A DNA stretch of 64,000 nt, taken from assembly GCA_017591395.1 (NCBI GenBank), contig WEDG01003967.1:1-64000 (forward strand). Reading direction: 5' to 3'. The DNA comes from Schistocephalus solidus (taxonomy: Eukaryota > Platyhelminthes > Cestoda > Diphyllobothriidea > Diphyllobothriidae). The translations under genes and the position numbers were made by a program. Numbering within the stretch: position 1 is the first letter of the stretch; each line of letters begins with the position of its first letter. Positions 24,476 through 37,829 of the stretch are shown here, in pieces. Below the pieces are notes generated by a model, which searched no databases, was not told the origin of the DNA, and was given only the letters and a program-made list of their open reading frames with translations.

Positions 24476-27400
24476 ACATAGTTCTGAGAGGAACATCAAT
24501 AAAACTCAGTGTTGAATGAGCAAGGTATTGAGGATCCAAATAGAAAGCTAGGCATAGCGGGTCTTATCGCAACATTCATAGACAAACATATATTATCTCA
24601 TCTAAACATGTATAATTACAAACATTTAACACGAAAGTTTAACTTGATTTTAAATAAAAACATGAAAGAAGACGTAAGTTGCCGTAACATTAACGTAAAT
24701 ATGAACAGTTGTGTATGCTTTCTATAACATATGCTTGGATTTAAAATTGCGTCCTCAATCAAATGAAGAAATTCAAAATACAAAAATAATAATTTTTTAA
24801 CAACTTTTATTAATGCGGGAGGCAAAAGACGTGCACGTTTAACAGAAAAATATCCTCATGTAACCGAATTGCATAAGAATTATAAAACACGATAAGCAGT
24901 GATACAACTCTGCCTAGGTGGTTTCTTCAAGCTGATATCAGATTTAAAAATTCCAGTAAATATTTCTTGAAATACATCACCTACGGTACAATGCCAGTAG
25001 ACGCTGAAATGAAAGCTATACCAACCAAATTGTCAAATTCAAATTGAAAAAGAATGATAATTCAGCGACAGAAAGAATTATTATTATCTAGTAAATTGAG
25101 TCAATTAATAAACACTTTTTCTGTCCTGGCTTGATATGCCTCTCGATCACCAATCTCAAAAGATTTTACCCAAATTTCTTAAATTTGTTTCCCATTAGTA
25201 AGGTTCTCTTTATTTTGGCCGTAGTGCAGCATGGTTTCAAAACATTTCAGACAAGGCAGCATGCCGGCTCTCAACTGTTCTTCTTTTCGAGCGTCTGCAA
25301 GAACTACACTCGGAAAAATAACTACTTTAGAAGAATTAAGTTCGCCCAAAGATTTTCAGAACGTCAACAATCTATGCATTAAGCCACGAACTAGTACGCT
25401 ACAAAAAGTACGTAAGAAAACTAACCGTTTGTGTTTCCAAGGATATATTCCTTCAAATGGTGTAATCGTCGAAATTCAGAGCGAACTTTGTGATATAATT
25501 AATTATTGAGGGCCATTGAACCTCCCAAGCGTAGAAGTGCATACCAGTAGGCACCGGAAATATCCAGGAAACGCATGGAAACGCATGCACCGCCAAAACT
25601 TACTGCTCCAGGTTGTTTAGAACATGCGGTCTTTTGCACCCTTCAAGACACAAAACCAGACGTTGAGAATTATGGATATTCAGACATATTAAAATACCAT
25701 TTTCAATTGCGATATATTAAGGAATCCTTGGAGACCTTAATTACACAGAGCAGAACCTAGGAACGATAAGGGGTTTGTCCCCTGTCTACTGCCATTTTGG
25801 ACCTGGGTGTGTGTTGTCGTAGCTAGTTTTGGACAGGTGTCAACTGAGAGCCTTATAAAATAAACAGTTCCCGCCCAAAATGCATGATTTAATGCTCGCA
25901 TTTAAGCAGCTCGCTTAGTTAAGCATGTCCTTCAAGAAGGACTTATTATATTGATGAAACGTCGCCAATCAACTGACCGAAGCTCAAGCTCATAATTTTC
26001 CCCAAGCACACGCGATATTCTCATTAAAACGCATAGTTTCCATTAATAAATTAATCATGTAGGTACTCTTTTTCTTGCCCTGTTCAATTGACGAGGAAAA
26101 TTATGCGTGAATTATAAGATAATTCTTATAAGCAAGCCTTTTTGGTTTAGTTTGAAAGGTGTTATTAAAATTTGGTGGAAGCCAGACCCACCAACTCCGG
26201 ATGACCTCTCCCTGATTTCATTTTAACACGGTTAACATGCGTTCCCATTGGCTCTGTTTGCCGCGGGTTCAGGTTTGCTTTGCCGAGCGGCAGACTTCTC
26301 TTTCTGTTTTCCTTTAATACCGCGGGTTCTTCTTAGCTAATTTATTGTTGGGAATTAGGTTTTAATTTTCTCTACCTTCTCCGTTGGCATTTCTCAGGCT
26401 TTCCTGCTCCAACGTTCTGCGTCACCCATAAAACCCCTTTTATCACGTTTTTCGTAAGACCTTTGGCATTGCTCGTCATGTTCTCAGTTGATCCAGCTAT
26501 GGCACCTCCACGGAACATTTGAGTTAAAATTTAGCATTTACTGCGGAATAACTGCGTAATATTCGGAAAACTGCCAGCGGTCAGTCATTAATATTGAAAT
26601 ACTTCATTATTTACCACACAGGCAGCACAGATATGTATGATCATTCTTTTCCCCATCTAGTCTGGTTCGTGGTAGTAGGAAATATACATTAATTCAAGCA
26701 CATTATAACCCCTGCACGCAGTCAAAAGACTTGTTAGAAGGCTAACAGTCTAAAGTGTTTTACATTAAGAACGAGCCAGTCAACACTTTTGTCTTGGGTT
26801 ATGTGCACGATCTCATATTTTCTTTCTGGCAAGCGCTGGATGTCCCACATGTATTTATAATTTTGCGTTTCAGAATAGAATTAATTGGCCTGAGACACTT
26901 CTAATTGAGACGAACGAATGTGATCCAGGCGTTTTTAAACGCTGAAAGGCGTATGTATATAGAACAGTGTTGTTTATAACTATAAATTTCACATACTTGC
27001 TTATTAAGATAACTTAAAAACATAATGTGAATGATGGAAAATGACATAAGTCATAGTACGTTAACATGAAACGGAAGTTGTACAGTGTCCGAGGTACCCC
27101 TAATTGATAATCTAGACTTATTCATCAGAATCAATCTGTTTTTTCTCGATGGGTGACATCCAGGGTGAGATTTTAGTCACTGTTTTTTCCTTCCTCAGTG
27201 AAAAGTATTAGCATTCCATTCACGAGCATATTCAGCTATAAAGCCAGGGCATCATCTCAGTGGATATATAGCGAGTGAAATCAGAATAAACACCACTCGA
27301 CAGTAAGTACCCTTCTCGAAATTAAAAATAACCTAATGTTAAGTACATTTGAACCTTTTTATAATATATATCTTTTTATGATAGCTTAATATCAGAGAGA

Positions 27401-27904
27401 TGGAGGCTCCACCTTAATACTATAGTCTGTTGTATCACACTGTCTCACGAACGCATCCGAATGCCGTCCAGTTTGGTACAGCATATATACTATTAGAAAT
27501 ACGAATTCACTTTAAATGCAGAAAAAAAAGAAGCAAAAATTCATCTTGATAATGTATTTGAAGATTGCAAATGCACTGGTTTTGGGAAAAAATTCAAACC
27601 CCTGCATGATAATCTAGTTGTTTTATATCACGCTCTATGGCTGATTTCAAAAAGGGATTCTTAGACGACTCACAATTTTAAACTCAGTTTTTACGCCTCT
27701 TGCAACGAGCAGTCATTGAATAACTGGGCCAGATTAAGTTTGGAACCTTAAAATTGTGTGGATAATGCCGACTAAATTCTCATATGGCAAAGAGTTTTAA
27801 GAATGTTGGATGCCTTCTGTGAGGGCTTGTTTAGTATCATCCGGTACCAGGAGATTTACGTCGGTCGCATTTCTGGTTGATTACCTTGGACTTGCGTGTT
27901 GATT
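24476..27904. other. AT-rich sequence, no supported gene
   Basis: Apart from the weak frame at 25231-25509, I see no coding signal, no repeat shared with other parts of the window and no RNA gene. Confidence 0.4.
25231..25509 (+). CDS. Hypothetical 92-aa open frame, unrecognised
   Basis: It starts at an ATG in AT-rich DNA and ends at 25509. The product is basic and has no recognisable domain. A possible splice acceptor (gccgtagtgcag) lies just upstream, so it could be a terminal exon, but there is no second line of support. Confidence 0.15.
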   Translation: MVSKHFRQGSMPALNCSSFRASARTTLGKITTLEELSSPKDFQNVNNLCIKPRTSTLQKVRKKTNRLCFQGYIPSNGVIVEIQSELCDIINY

Positions 27905-28245
27905 AGATTATAGTGAGAGTAGATTAACCCTGCACCTACTGCACGCTCTTCTCCTTCCCCATCTGAATCCGGTGTCATCAGAAGACCGAAGACGGTAAAG
28001 GGTCAAGTGGTTGGCACGGCCGGAGCCGCCCCTTGGCATGCGCTATATCAGACTCGGATCCCAGCTGAGTGGGAGTGCCATAGAGCTCACATTGAGAAGC
28101 AGCCATTGCAGCCTGACTCCCAGTCCGTTATTCGACTTCTCCACTAAAGCACACACCAGGCTGACTGCGTGGTCCACGTTATACAGCCAGTTGGCAACCT
28201 TCTTAGACATTGATTATAGTGCACCGTGATAGCTTAAAGCACGTT
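27905..28245 (-). repeat. Dispersed repeat family D, minus-strand copy
   Basis: Its reverse complement carries the family landmarks in order: 'gttgccaactg', 'gactncgtggtca', 'gtcaggctgcaatggct', 'cagctgggatccgag' and the later tract ending in 'ctctcactata'. These match 48.1-48.9 and 61.9-63.0 kb. Confidence 0.65.
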
Positions 28246-28589
28246 AGCTTGTTTTTAGCAAGTACAAGGTGCTGAGCCGTCGAAAGCACTCTCTATTTCC
28301 GTTTCCAGGCCCAGATGCTGTCTGAGCTGGTCAGTTGCTTGGTGCTGGGAATGGACGCTGCTGCCGACATACTTAAGGAACTCATCTATGCGTACCACCT
28401 ACACGATCTATCCCCCAAATGCATGCAACCGAATATCCCAAAAAGGCAATAAGTGGCTCTCATCTCAGATGTGCAAGGGTGCCCAATGACATTTTAAGAA
28501 GGACGCATTGAAGCCTGACTTTAAGAACGTCAGTCAGTCCCTTCAAGCAGACGCACTTCCGTCTCACTTTAAAGACACTGGTAGAAAAC

Positions 28590-28729
28590 AGTTGTTTATG
28601 ATGCTGCGTATGACCATATGTGAGGCCTATGCGATTAGTTAAGGTGCGTGTACATTTGGGGCGGATGCGGTGTGTGTATATTGGAGCTTCAGGCACTGGT
28701 TCACCTGGCTCTGTAAGATGAATTCGCAA
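28590..28729 (-). pseudogene. RTE zinc-finger tail fragment
   Basis: The minus strand reads MRIHLTEPGEPVPEAPIYTH followed by a decayed C2H2 finger (KCTRTLTNRIGL). This is the linker and finger portion of the RTE C-terminus seen at 61.2-61.7 kb, with the first cysteine lost. It is an isolated fragment, not a host zinc-finger gene. Confidence 0.65.
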
Positions 28730-30640
28730 ATGCTAGACCAGGCCCATGCGTGATATGTATAAGCGTTGACAGTAAGCGTATGATAAGTTTGGGCCTGTAG
28801 AGTCAATTCTGGTGGTTTTACTCGTTGGTGGGGAAATGTAAGCTTGCAGATGGGAGAGCTGCTGGATATGCAGGCTATGTTTGGAGTCTAAGTTATGCTA
28901 GCCTTAACTCTTATTTAACCCTTAACTTAACCCTGACTATAATCCTAACCTCAAAGCTTACTTACCTGGAGTTAAGCTCAAAGGCACCCACATTACACGC
29001 GTTTCCTGCTCCCGCGTACACCTGCAAGGTGCATAAACTGATCCCACTTTGATCGCCGTGGATGCGTTACAGAACTCCAGGCTATGCTAATTAATGATCA
29101 GGACTCCCTGATTGCACTCTCCTAATCTTGCATCTACGAATAATTTTGCTTTGTATTTGCGTGGGATGCGTTTCGGTGTACGGTACGGTATGGTCTGATT
29201 TTCTCAGCAATCTGAAGGGTACTAAAAGTCCGGTTAGGCTTGATAAGATCACTTATTCCTCCCCTCTCATAAGGTTCGCCTTGTTCAAAACTATATAAGC
29301 AAGAGAGGTTGGTGTTTCATGTTAGGAAAGATTTGTGTGTTCGTAACAGCGTTCGAAAGCACTTGCGGAAATTAATTTCAAGAGAGTCCCTTTTTAAGCG
29401 TGGTGGCTCATATCCAAAGGCTTATGAATTTTTTTAATGTTTCATCAATTTTGAATTTTTTGAGCAGTACTCGTACTATTTGAAGAACGTATTTTGACAG
29501 CTGAGGCAAAGCGAAAAGCTCTCAATTTAGACTCCTGTACAAGGGCTCATACCATCTTCCAAATTTTTCATCTAGAGGACTTTGTACTCAAGGCAATGCA
29601 ACTTTGACAAAATTTACCTTTTCCTCCCAGTAAAGAAAAATGCCAGTCCTGCGGGAGAAATAGTCTTAAAAAGGAAATGGTGTAACATTTTAAGAGATTT
29701 TTGCATTTAAGTTAACTGGTTCAAAATTAAGAACAGGTCCTTGCATTGATGATCATTTTAGATTTACAAATAGGAGTACCAGTGTGCATTTATTTGATCA
29801 AACGGAAAGAAGCATTCTGTCATTTTGTAAAAAATCTGTATGTTGCGCTTTGAACAACCCTCAGAGTCCACAAAACAAAAAGTACCAAACTCGAATATGA
29901 GACTTTGACGCGTTTGCGATGAAATTTCTACTGATTAATTTATAACCTGCCATTCGTAGCCCAAGCTGAGCGCAGAGAATGACTCACTACTACGACCGGT
30001 TCGCAGACTAAGACACTCGGAATTGATTGAAATTGTCTGTCTTTAGAGGAAAAATATTCTGATTTGAAACCCTTCCATGCTCAGGAAATTAAGTATAGAG
30101 GCGGGAAACTTGAAGCAGGTGGAAAAAATAAAGGTTCATTGTCGGGAATCCGGCAGATCCCTAGTTGTGCTAAATCACTGTACCTTCCGTCACCGTTGGA
30201 ATATCTCACGGCTTCTAAATACTGGGACAGTTATATTTAAAATATTTTTAGGGCTTATTTGATAAATACGATGAATGTACAACAAACAAATCTCTATACT
30301 ACAGTGCGATAAAAATGCAAAGACAAAAGTCTTAATTTCGCGTCTTTAGGCGAGGGAAAATGAGTTTAAACTCGAGCGTGCTGTAGGGTGACAAGGAATC
30401 AGAATTCGATACACTGACTGACAAATCTCATTAAAGATTAGGGAAAATTCTGGAATGTGCTTTCAATTACCTACGTCAACTTAGATATGATTATCGATGC
30501 AGCATAATCTAAAGATATTTTCGTCATACCAGGATGCTGGATTTGTAATTAACCTCTTTCCGGCCACCTACAAAAACTAGGTTTGACAAAAAACGTCTCA
30601 TTCAGTAATAGGACAACCGACATCGAGAGATGCCTCAAAA
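28730..30640. other. No gene recognised
   Basis: Only short frames without motifs. At 28900-28980 the plus strand holds several 'taacc(c)t' runs, too irregular and too short to be telomeric repeat. Confidence 0.4.
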
Positions 30641-31313
30641 AATATTGAACAAGGGCTTCGACCATTGCCTTGCCCACCACAGGAAATACTGAGATTCACA
30701 CACCAAGCACAAGCAGTGGTATTGATTCCCCAACTGGAACTACCACCTGCGATGCAAAATCGCCAAAGCCGTGGATATCACCGAAAACAAAAACAACCGG
30801 ATCAAAGCCAACATATAGCCAATCAGGATGCGCTCCATCATCACCCGTGCGCAACGTGAAACCTTCCCACCAGATAGCGGAAGACAGCATCGTAGGTACA
30901 AAAAATGCCACTGACAGAAAAAAGGTTCCATAATACAGGGACTACCTGAATCAGCAGCTACAACTCCCGTAGACCGATATTCCGAAGACATGAACAACTT
31001 TCATGAACTTTTGAACAATATGCTGGAACCCAATATGTCGATTGAATTGGAACAAGCCTTCCGCCTTGGAAAATGGCCCGAAAGTCCATCTGAATCAACA
31101 CGTCCTAGGCCTCTAAAAGTTATCTTGACCAGTAGCCAGGAAGCGTGTCTCATTCTGTCCAGGCGCTTTAAGTTAAAACTCAAACCCTGGAATTTTTTTC
31201 AACAGGAATTCTCACCTGCGCAACGGAAAGAATGCCATCAATTTGTCATCGAACTGAGACGGCGGCTCAGAGAAGAGGAAAACAAAAATTGGTTATTTAC
31301 AACAACCAAGTGA
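30640..31313 (+). pseudogene. CR1-like LINE ORF1-type protein, broken
   Basis: The best part, 30940-31313, reads QGLPESAATTPVDRYSEDMN, then EQAFRLGKWPES, RPRPLKVILTSS, LILSRRFKLK and finally PAQRKECHQF...LRRRLREEENK. This layout (acidic start, RLGK, RPLKV-x-L, S-x-R, basic end) is what I recognise in the N-terminal or ORF1-like part of flatworm CR1-type LINEs, an RNA-binding partner of the RT. The upstream part (30640-30930) is in other frames with stops, so the frame is broken. It ends at 31313, about 125 bp before the endonuclease region. Confidence 0.6.
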
Positions 31314-31436
31314 TCCATCGTCCATTGTTTTCCCTCTGGAGAGGCCCGTTCTGGATTACCACGTAGTCGCCCCTAGTAAACGGGGGCTCGCGCCCGACCG
31401 TAAGCACTTCCCGGGCAAACCCAAAACTAACATTCA

Positions 31437-32100
31437 TGTACACCAATGCACAGAGTATGTTATCAAAGCTCGACGAGCTTAAGATTCATGTCTGCGATCT
31501 ATCTCTTGATATAATTTCCCTAACAGAAACTTTGTGGTCCCAACATGTGGGTGACCAGGAGGTAACTATGGCTGGTTACTAACTTTTTCAAAAAGACAAG
31601 AAAGAGCGTCAAGGAGGCGGCGTACTCACATATGGGAAAAGTGAACTTATAAACTGGCGTCTACTTCCGAGGCGATATGGCTATCCATAAAAGTGCCAGG
31701 TTCATCAAGATGTACTGACAGTCTACCGTCTACCGAGAAGAGACCCCGTAGTCGATGCTTACCTGCTAGAGGAGCTTGAAAATATTGCCATACGGTTGGA
31801 TATCCTGATCATGGGTGACTTCAATGCGCCTCACATCGACTGGAGCTCGGCCTGCGCACATAGTTCTGATCTAGCCTTTGACGGTTGTCTTCTGAGCACG
31901 ACGCTAAAGCTTGTTCTCAAACTGCATGTCACTTTTCCAACAAGGTGTGTGAAAGACCACAGGCCAATCGCCTGGACCTAGTTCTCACGAAGTCGCAGGA
32001 CAGCATCGACGAAGTGTCATGTCTACCGCCGCTAGGCAAAAGTGACCACGTGGTAATGCGATGGGAGTACTCACTATTTTCTATACCAGCAAGACCCACA
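31437..32100 (+). pseudogene. CR1-like LINE endonuclease (APE-type) domain, broken
   Basis: 31437 begins MYTNAQSMLSKLDELK, the conserved N-terminal motif of APE-type LINE endonucleases. LDIISLTETLW holds the metal-binding glutamate. Further on, after a stop (31579) and a frameshift, ILIMGDFNAPHIDW (about 31802-31845) holds the DFN active-site motif, and KSDHVVMRWEY (about 32038-32070) the C-terminal SDH motif. The domain is therefore recognisable throughout but not translatable as one chain. It would nick target DNA for target-primed reverse transcription. Confidence 0.75.
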
Positions 32101-34195
32101 ACAATCAGAAGGAATATATGGCAAGGCGATTTCAGTGGAATGAGGGCCGAACTCACGCGCACTCAGTTGGAACCTTTATTCTTTGGAAACATAACCAAGG
32201 ACTGGGAAACGTTCCGAGACATACTGCACAGGCTCATCGAAAATCATTGTTCGATTTTGAGAAAAAGGTTAACCATCAGACCACGATGGCTTACGCAGGC
32301 CTTAAAAATCGAAGTTAACAAAAAACGGAGATTGTGGAAAAATCGCTTACGGACGGAACTCCTGCATCTCTAAATGCGTACAAAATTCAGAGAAATCGGG
32401 TCAAGGACCTAATTGTTAGAACAAGACAGGATTTTGAAGTGGACCTGCTCAACTGGGCCATTGTGAACCCGAAACTTTTTTACGGTTACCTCAGGCAGAA
32501 TACACGGAACAAGGATCCGATACCCTTGCTGAGGACCGCCGAGGGTAAAGACGTTACTGAAGACGGTGCGAAGGCTGATCATCTTTCGGAATTTTTCCGG
32601 TCTGTTTTCACAAAGAAAATGAGATACGATTACCCTACCGATGGCTTCCAAATGGATACCATAGTCTAAACTCTTCATTTCACCGAGACTATTGTCCTGA
32701 AGGAACTTTTGGGGTTAAAGGAATTTAAGTCACCGGGTCCCGATGAAGTACCTGCCAAGCTGTTGAAAAGAGCTCGCGAGAGAACTGGCAAAACCACTCT
32801 CTATGCTTTTCCAAACATCCTTCCAGACCGGAAGTTTACAAGTTGACTGGAAATCCGCATGGATTACGCCGTTCTATAAGGGTGGAAGCCGAGTCTTTGC
32901 AAACACCATTATCGACTGGTCAGCCTAACTTCAGTTTGCTGCAAAATCATGGAAAAAATAAGTAAGCAAAAACTAATGCAGTTCCTAGATCATAACAATC
33001 TGCTTTCCAAGGTTCAGCACGGTTTCCGTAGAGATAAGTCCTGCGTCACAAATTTGCTCTAATGTTTAGAATGTGGGACTGAGGCGGTCGATAGATGAAA
33101 TACGGTGCACGCAGTCTATATCATCTTCAAAATGGCTTTTCATAGCGTGCCACAACACCGCCTTCTTTATAAACTCAACCGCATAGGAGTAAGAGGTAGA
33201 CTTCTGACATGGATAGAAAACTTCTTAACTGGCCGCTCACGAACTTTCCATATCAGCGACAAACAGTTGACCAAGGTTAAGGTTGAGAGTGGTGTTCCCC
33301 AAGGCTCATTTTATGGCCCTATTTTGTTCATTGTCTACATCAACGATTGTGCCAACGATCTGGACTGCGATATTGCCATGTTTGCTGATGATCTCAAACT
33401 TAAGGGCGTCATTTAAACTGCTGCTGACGAAGAGAACTTGCAGGCAAACTTAAATCGACTCCATAAATGGTCAAATGACTGGCTCTTGCCATTTAATGAG
33501 AGCAAGTGCAACATCATACGAGTTGGGAAATGCAATCCTTCGAACCATTCGGTTTACAGTCTGAATGGCATTCCATTGAAAGACGTTGATACCCAAAAGG
33601 ACATGGGAGTCTGGATCATGCCCTCGCTTAAACCCTCCCTACATTGCGCAAAGGTAGCGAAGTCAGCCATGTTGATTCTGTACCTCGTTAAACGAGCTTT
33701 TGCAGCCTTCACTACCGACTGCTTCGCTTAAGTCTTCGAAACATTCGTGCGGCTGCAGCTGGAGTCCGCTATCCAAACTTGAAGACCCTGGGTGGTGAAG
33801 GACATCACATCCTCGAAAAGGTCCATTGGTGAGCAACCGAACTTGTCCTTGGACATGGCTCACAGCCTTAGGAAACACGGCTGTAAAATCTCAATCTCTT
33901 TTCCATGCGCTATAGACAGCTTCGGGGAGACCTGATACTAACATTCCGCATACTAAGCGTCCAGGACTGTTGTCTCATCCCAGGTGATTTCTTCGAGTTA
34001 GCAACAACAAAGAACTTGAGATGTCATTTTTCTCAAATTACGTGTGACTGGAGCAAGGCTAGACACTCGAAATTACTTTTTCTCCAAAAGATTAAATGAA
34101 GCTTGGAATAATCTTTCTCTGGATGTTGTTTTGTCGGACTCCTTGGAGGTTTTTAAGCGATAGTTAGATCGATATATTGGTGCGAGTTACAACAC
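32101..34195 (+). pseudogene. CR1-like LINE reverse transcriptase, broken
   Basis: In order: the linker (NKKRRLWKNRL, about 32318), KSPGPDEVPAKLL-like motif at about 32730, 'NHYRLVSLTSVCCKIME' at about 32915 (RT motif with NYRPVSL consensus), QHGFRRDKSC (about 33015), the FKMAFHSVPQHRLLYKL block (33130), VESGVPQGSFYGPILF (33283) and the catalytic MFADDLKL (33380-33403). After a stop at 33414 the chain continues through LLPFNESKCN, the KDMGVWI thumb motif and the end of the element at about 34195. At least five stops or shifts interrupt it. The closest relative in the window is the macrosatellite LINE. Confidence 0.8.
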
Positions 34196-34199
34196 GAAC

Positions 34200-36139
34200 T
34201 GAAAGCTGCAAGAGTGACATCAAAAATATAAGGCACCCATGATACTATTAGCTTTATTTGAGTAACATTTCTTTGTTTGTTATTTTCGTTCGAGGGGTTG
34301 CACTCTCCCATAATTCCCATGCTGAGATCCCCGAGATTTTCGCTGCTTAATTATTTCCATACCTCGGTGACACCGTGAGTGTTCGCATCAGCTGAACCTG
34401 GCGGCCATCGTCCATTCGGTGTATGAACGTTCTCCCTTGGTTTTAACCGCAGCGTACCGAGGATGATCTGGGCGGATATCTCCGCCTTTGAAAGCACTCA
34501 ATGGACTGCAATCAACAAGGGAGCATCTGGCTGCACCTTCAGCACTTCGGTGCTGATTCATGTGACCTCTACGATGCCCCCCGTTGGACCCCTCCCCAAG
34601 GGTGACAGTTTTTTCTCCTAAATATCACTGGGAGTTTTTTTCACTGTCTACTCTTTTTCCACTATGTTCCAGCCAGTTGTCTCATATCAATTGGCCTCGC
34701 TAACATATTGAGATACTATTTTTAATACCACAACTCGCATGTACAAAAAGGGAATTCAAAGGTGACTCAACTACATATCCCTCAAATATACGGATATTGA
34801 TATGATTTTCTGTTTCCTTCTAAATTGTATTTGATAGAAAACATGCAACAAATATTCCTTATTCTATTAATTTCTTATCATATTACGTCTCCAGTTAAGT
34901 TCTTACCTTAATAAATCATTTCTTGACCTTCACAAATCTCTTTTCAATTCTCGAAAAATTTGAAACCGGCCTTGCCGTTCCCCAGCTGCTTATGTACTTC
35001 CGCGTAAGGAAAATTAGAGATTTGTCGACACCACAGAAAACACTTTACATTCTAATTAGTAGTAAATCAAATCCTCGTTGACACCGGAAATATTGTAAAT
35101 GAAAAAGGTATTCCCGTCGTTGGCCAGAATTATTCCGCTCTATTAATTTATAAAATGTGCGCTTTTTGCGAGCTCGTTTGGAAATTATCTGCCTACCACA
35201 GCCTCAACCCAACACGTGCGCCTCATGAAACAAATAAAGGAACGGTGACAAACCCCTCATTTTATCAGGATTGGCTTTAAGAGAAGTAAATTACTTCATT
35301 TTTATCTGGCCCAATTACTTCACGAATAAAGGCAAATGTTCGATTTCTAGGTGTGCGTGGGTACGAGTAAGGAAGAAGAAGGTTGGTGGAGCTCAGAAAT
35401 CCTTTTTATTATTATGCGCTTTCTAATTTTTAGAGGAATCCATCTTCAGAGCTAAAAGCAACAACAGAATGGGACGCGTTAAAAATAGTTTTATCCAGTC
35501 AATGATAAGTAATAAATGTCTGGATGTGACTGCGGAAGGTTGTATATCCGGCGGTTGATTGACTGAGTTCGAATCTGAGGGCCAGATTTCAACCACTTGT
35601 AGGCTTTTCTTGCTTCCTGCAACGATAATTATCTTAGAGAGGGTGAAGTTAACCTCATAACATGATTCGAAAGTGCGCAGCAACTTGCGATAATTCGTCA
35701 CGCCATCGAACAACCAGCTTATGTTTCGTTATTCGCAATCGGAAGATGCGTGCCGTCAGAATTTTCTAGTTATAAGTGGAGTTTTTTTCACGGGATACAT
35801 CACGCTTTGCCCGACTACTCTTTCTCTACTTTAATCGATCATTGCTTTTCATGACCTTCATTGCACTCATTTTTTAAATTATTTTTTCTCTGAACGTTAT
35901 GTTCCAAAAAATGTTATCTTTCAGTTTTAAGAAGTTGTTTTTATTATGGAAGTGTAGGGAGATGTCCGGCTAGGATATCTTACGTGTAGGTTGAGGCAGA
36001 TAGTCTCATGTGCCTCCTGCAGGTGGTGACTACTCTTTACGCCCCTTACCGGGCATCCAATTCTATTACATGGCTCCCCAAAAATAGGCTTCACCGGTAA
36101 CCGCCTCGATCATTAGGCAGTGCTGTGCGTCCTCGCAAC
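34200..36139. other. No gene recognised
   Basis: Unique sequence. A 96-codon minus frame at 35423-35713 has no motif. No repeat shared with the rest of the window was noticed. Confidence 0.4.
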
Positions 36140-37165
36140 CGGTAATTCTGCTCCCATTCCCCTCCCAACCCCTTGCCCAACGTTCTCCGTCAACTGTCCT
36201 ACGTAGATGGCTACAGGCTCTCCTGTAGTCGGCTTAGGCTAACTTGGGTGGACCTTCCAAGAAACAATTGCATAGCCCATTATGGAGTTTGGCAGCCGTC
36301 TGCGGCTTCTAAGTAGCCCTATTCAAGAAGAGCATTGCTTAATTCCTCGTGGAGAAAGGGTTATAAAAGATGCCCAAACCATTCCTGGTAAACCACACCA
36401 TCTGCCTCTATATTGTGGGTAGTAGATGCAGAATTCACGGTTGCAAAACAAAAATGAACACCGAAAACCCTTCATCCTATCCCCTCCCAAGCAACTCACG
36501 TCCGGGTGGAGTGTGTCCGCTACCTCTGGCAGCCTGTTCACTGTCATTTAGAAAATCCGGGAAGGAGAATGATATCAGTCACTCGAGAACTGGTAGGCTT
36601 CAAGGTGGACATCGATGCTCTCGGTGAGACCCAATTGTCTGAAAGGAGTCGGATGGAAGCGGGTGCCGACTACACATTCATCTGAAGTGGCCGCGCAAAG
36701 GCAGAGAGAGGCGACGCTGGCGTCGTACTGGACATTCGGGACGACATCGTGGGACGACCACTTTGCCTGCCTCAGGGCATCAACGACTGACTGATGACTG
36801 TGAGCCCACGTGTTTGTGAAGCTGCCATCATCGATGCCTTAGCTTCTGCCCCTCAATTGCCCAACTCAGACGGGGCTTAATCTAATTATACGAGGATTTC
36901 AATGCCCTCGTCAGGGCAAACCACTGCACCTGAGAAGAAGTGCGTGGTTTCTGTGGTCTCGGTGATCTCTACGGTTGTGATGATAACGTTCTCCTTCTTC
37001 TCTAAAGTCGTGTGGAACATGTTTTCCTTCTGACCACCACCTTCCGTCTTCCAATGCAGGAGAGAGCAATGCAGATGCACCCCCGATCGTGGTACTGACG
37101 GCTTCCGGACAACATTCTCGTGGGGATGCGAGATCGACAGCCTGCTGGTCATAACAGACGCAGGA
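36140..37165 (+). pseudogene. RTE-type LINE fragment 1: 5' leader and endonuclease
   Basis: The leader at about 36140-36360 (ending ...gtttggcagccgtctgcgg) resembles the RTE leader at 59.24-59.34 kb. From about 36560 it reads ISVTRELVGFKVDIDALGET, then LSERSRMEAGADYTFI, a stop, SGRAKAERGDAGVV and DDIVGRPLCLPQGIND. This is the N-terminal half of an RTE APE-type endonuclease. The GET/SET glutamate motif is visible, but the frame has stops. The remaining part to about 37165 is the reverse complement of part of fragment 2. The fragment ends where the transposase remnant begins. Confidence 0.7.
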
Positions 37166-37735
37166 TGTACAGACGCAGGATGTTTGCTCTGAAACTTGTA
37201 ATAAACATTCTCAGTTAACTCGTTGATCTTCAGGGGGCTTATGTAGCGATCTGTTTGACTGTTGCATACTGAAATGAGCGTGAAGAGTTCTTTGTCGGAG
37301 TAGAGCATCGTGTGCGGTCCTTCCTTGGGGAACCTTAAGATAATGTTACTTCTTTCTGGTCTCTTCTATTTCACAGCCTCAGTAGCGAGATAATTCTTCA
37401 TTCTAACCCTTGACTTCGGCTTCAGTCCTTTTTCACAACATTTTTGACAGTGTGCTTCGAAACCTCAGACTGCAAAGCCATCTTCCTCATGCTTCGGTCT
37501 GGATTTCAACGAATGCGAGCTCGGACAGCCCTTAGAAGTTGAGGGTTTGGACATTTTTGGTTTTCCACTACCATGCTTCCTTTCGATGCGGCTGAACTTC
37601 TTATAACGCTTGATAATGGTGTAACCTTTTGGCTTGGCCATTTCCAACTTGACGGCAATGTTTGTGGACTAGAGGCCATTGAGACCGACCCTTCTAAGTG
37701 TCTCATTATTTTTTCATGGGACATATTATAAAAAC
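37165..37735 (-). pseudogene. Mariner/Tc1-superfamily transposase, truncated
   Basis: Minus strand, N to C: helix-turn-helix part YTIIKRYKKFSRIERKHGSG (about 37610-37550), RPK-like linker, second HTH in another frame (SLRAVRARIR region), KPKSRVRMKNYLATEAVK, then RFPKEGPHTMLYSDKELFTL with the first catalytic aspartate (YSD), and QTDRYIS. It stops just after a HPASV motif that is duplicated in tandem (37153-37181), at the junction with RTE fragment 1. The second and third catalytic acids are therefore missing. Stops and shifts occur, and no terminal inverted repeats were seen. Confidence 0.7.
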
Positions 37736-37829
37736 ATTATCCAAAATTGTTGTTGTATTCTTACCACGTTATTCTAGAGAATAAAGGATAAATTTCAACA
37801 CAGCTATTTTCAAAAAGTAGCTGCAAAAT

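Noticed and set aside
25940..25975. 'gatgaaacgtcgcc' as a further hammerhead
   Set aside because: GAAACGTC is present but there is no CTGATGA core and no stem II upstream.
28900..28980. Taacc(c)t runs resembling telomeric repeat
   Set aside because: Irregular and few. They do not form a tandem TTAGGG array.
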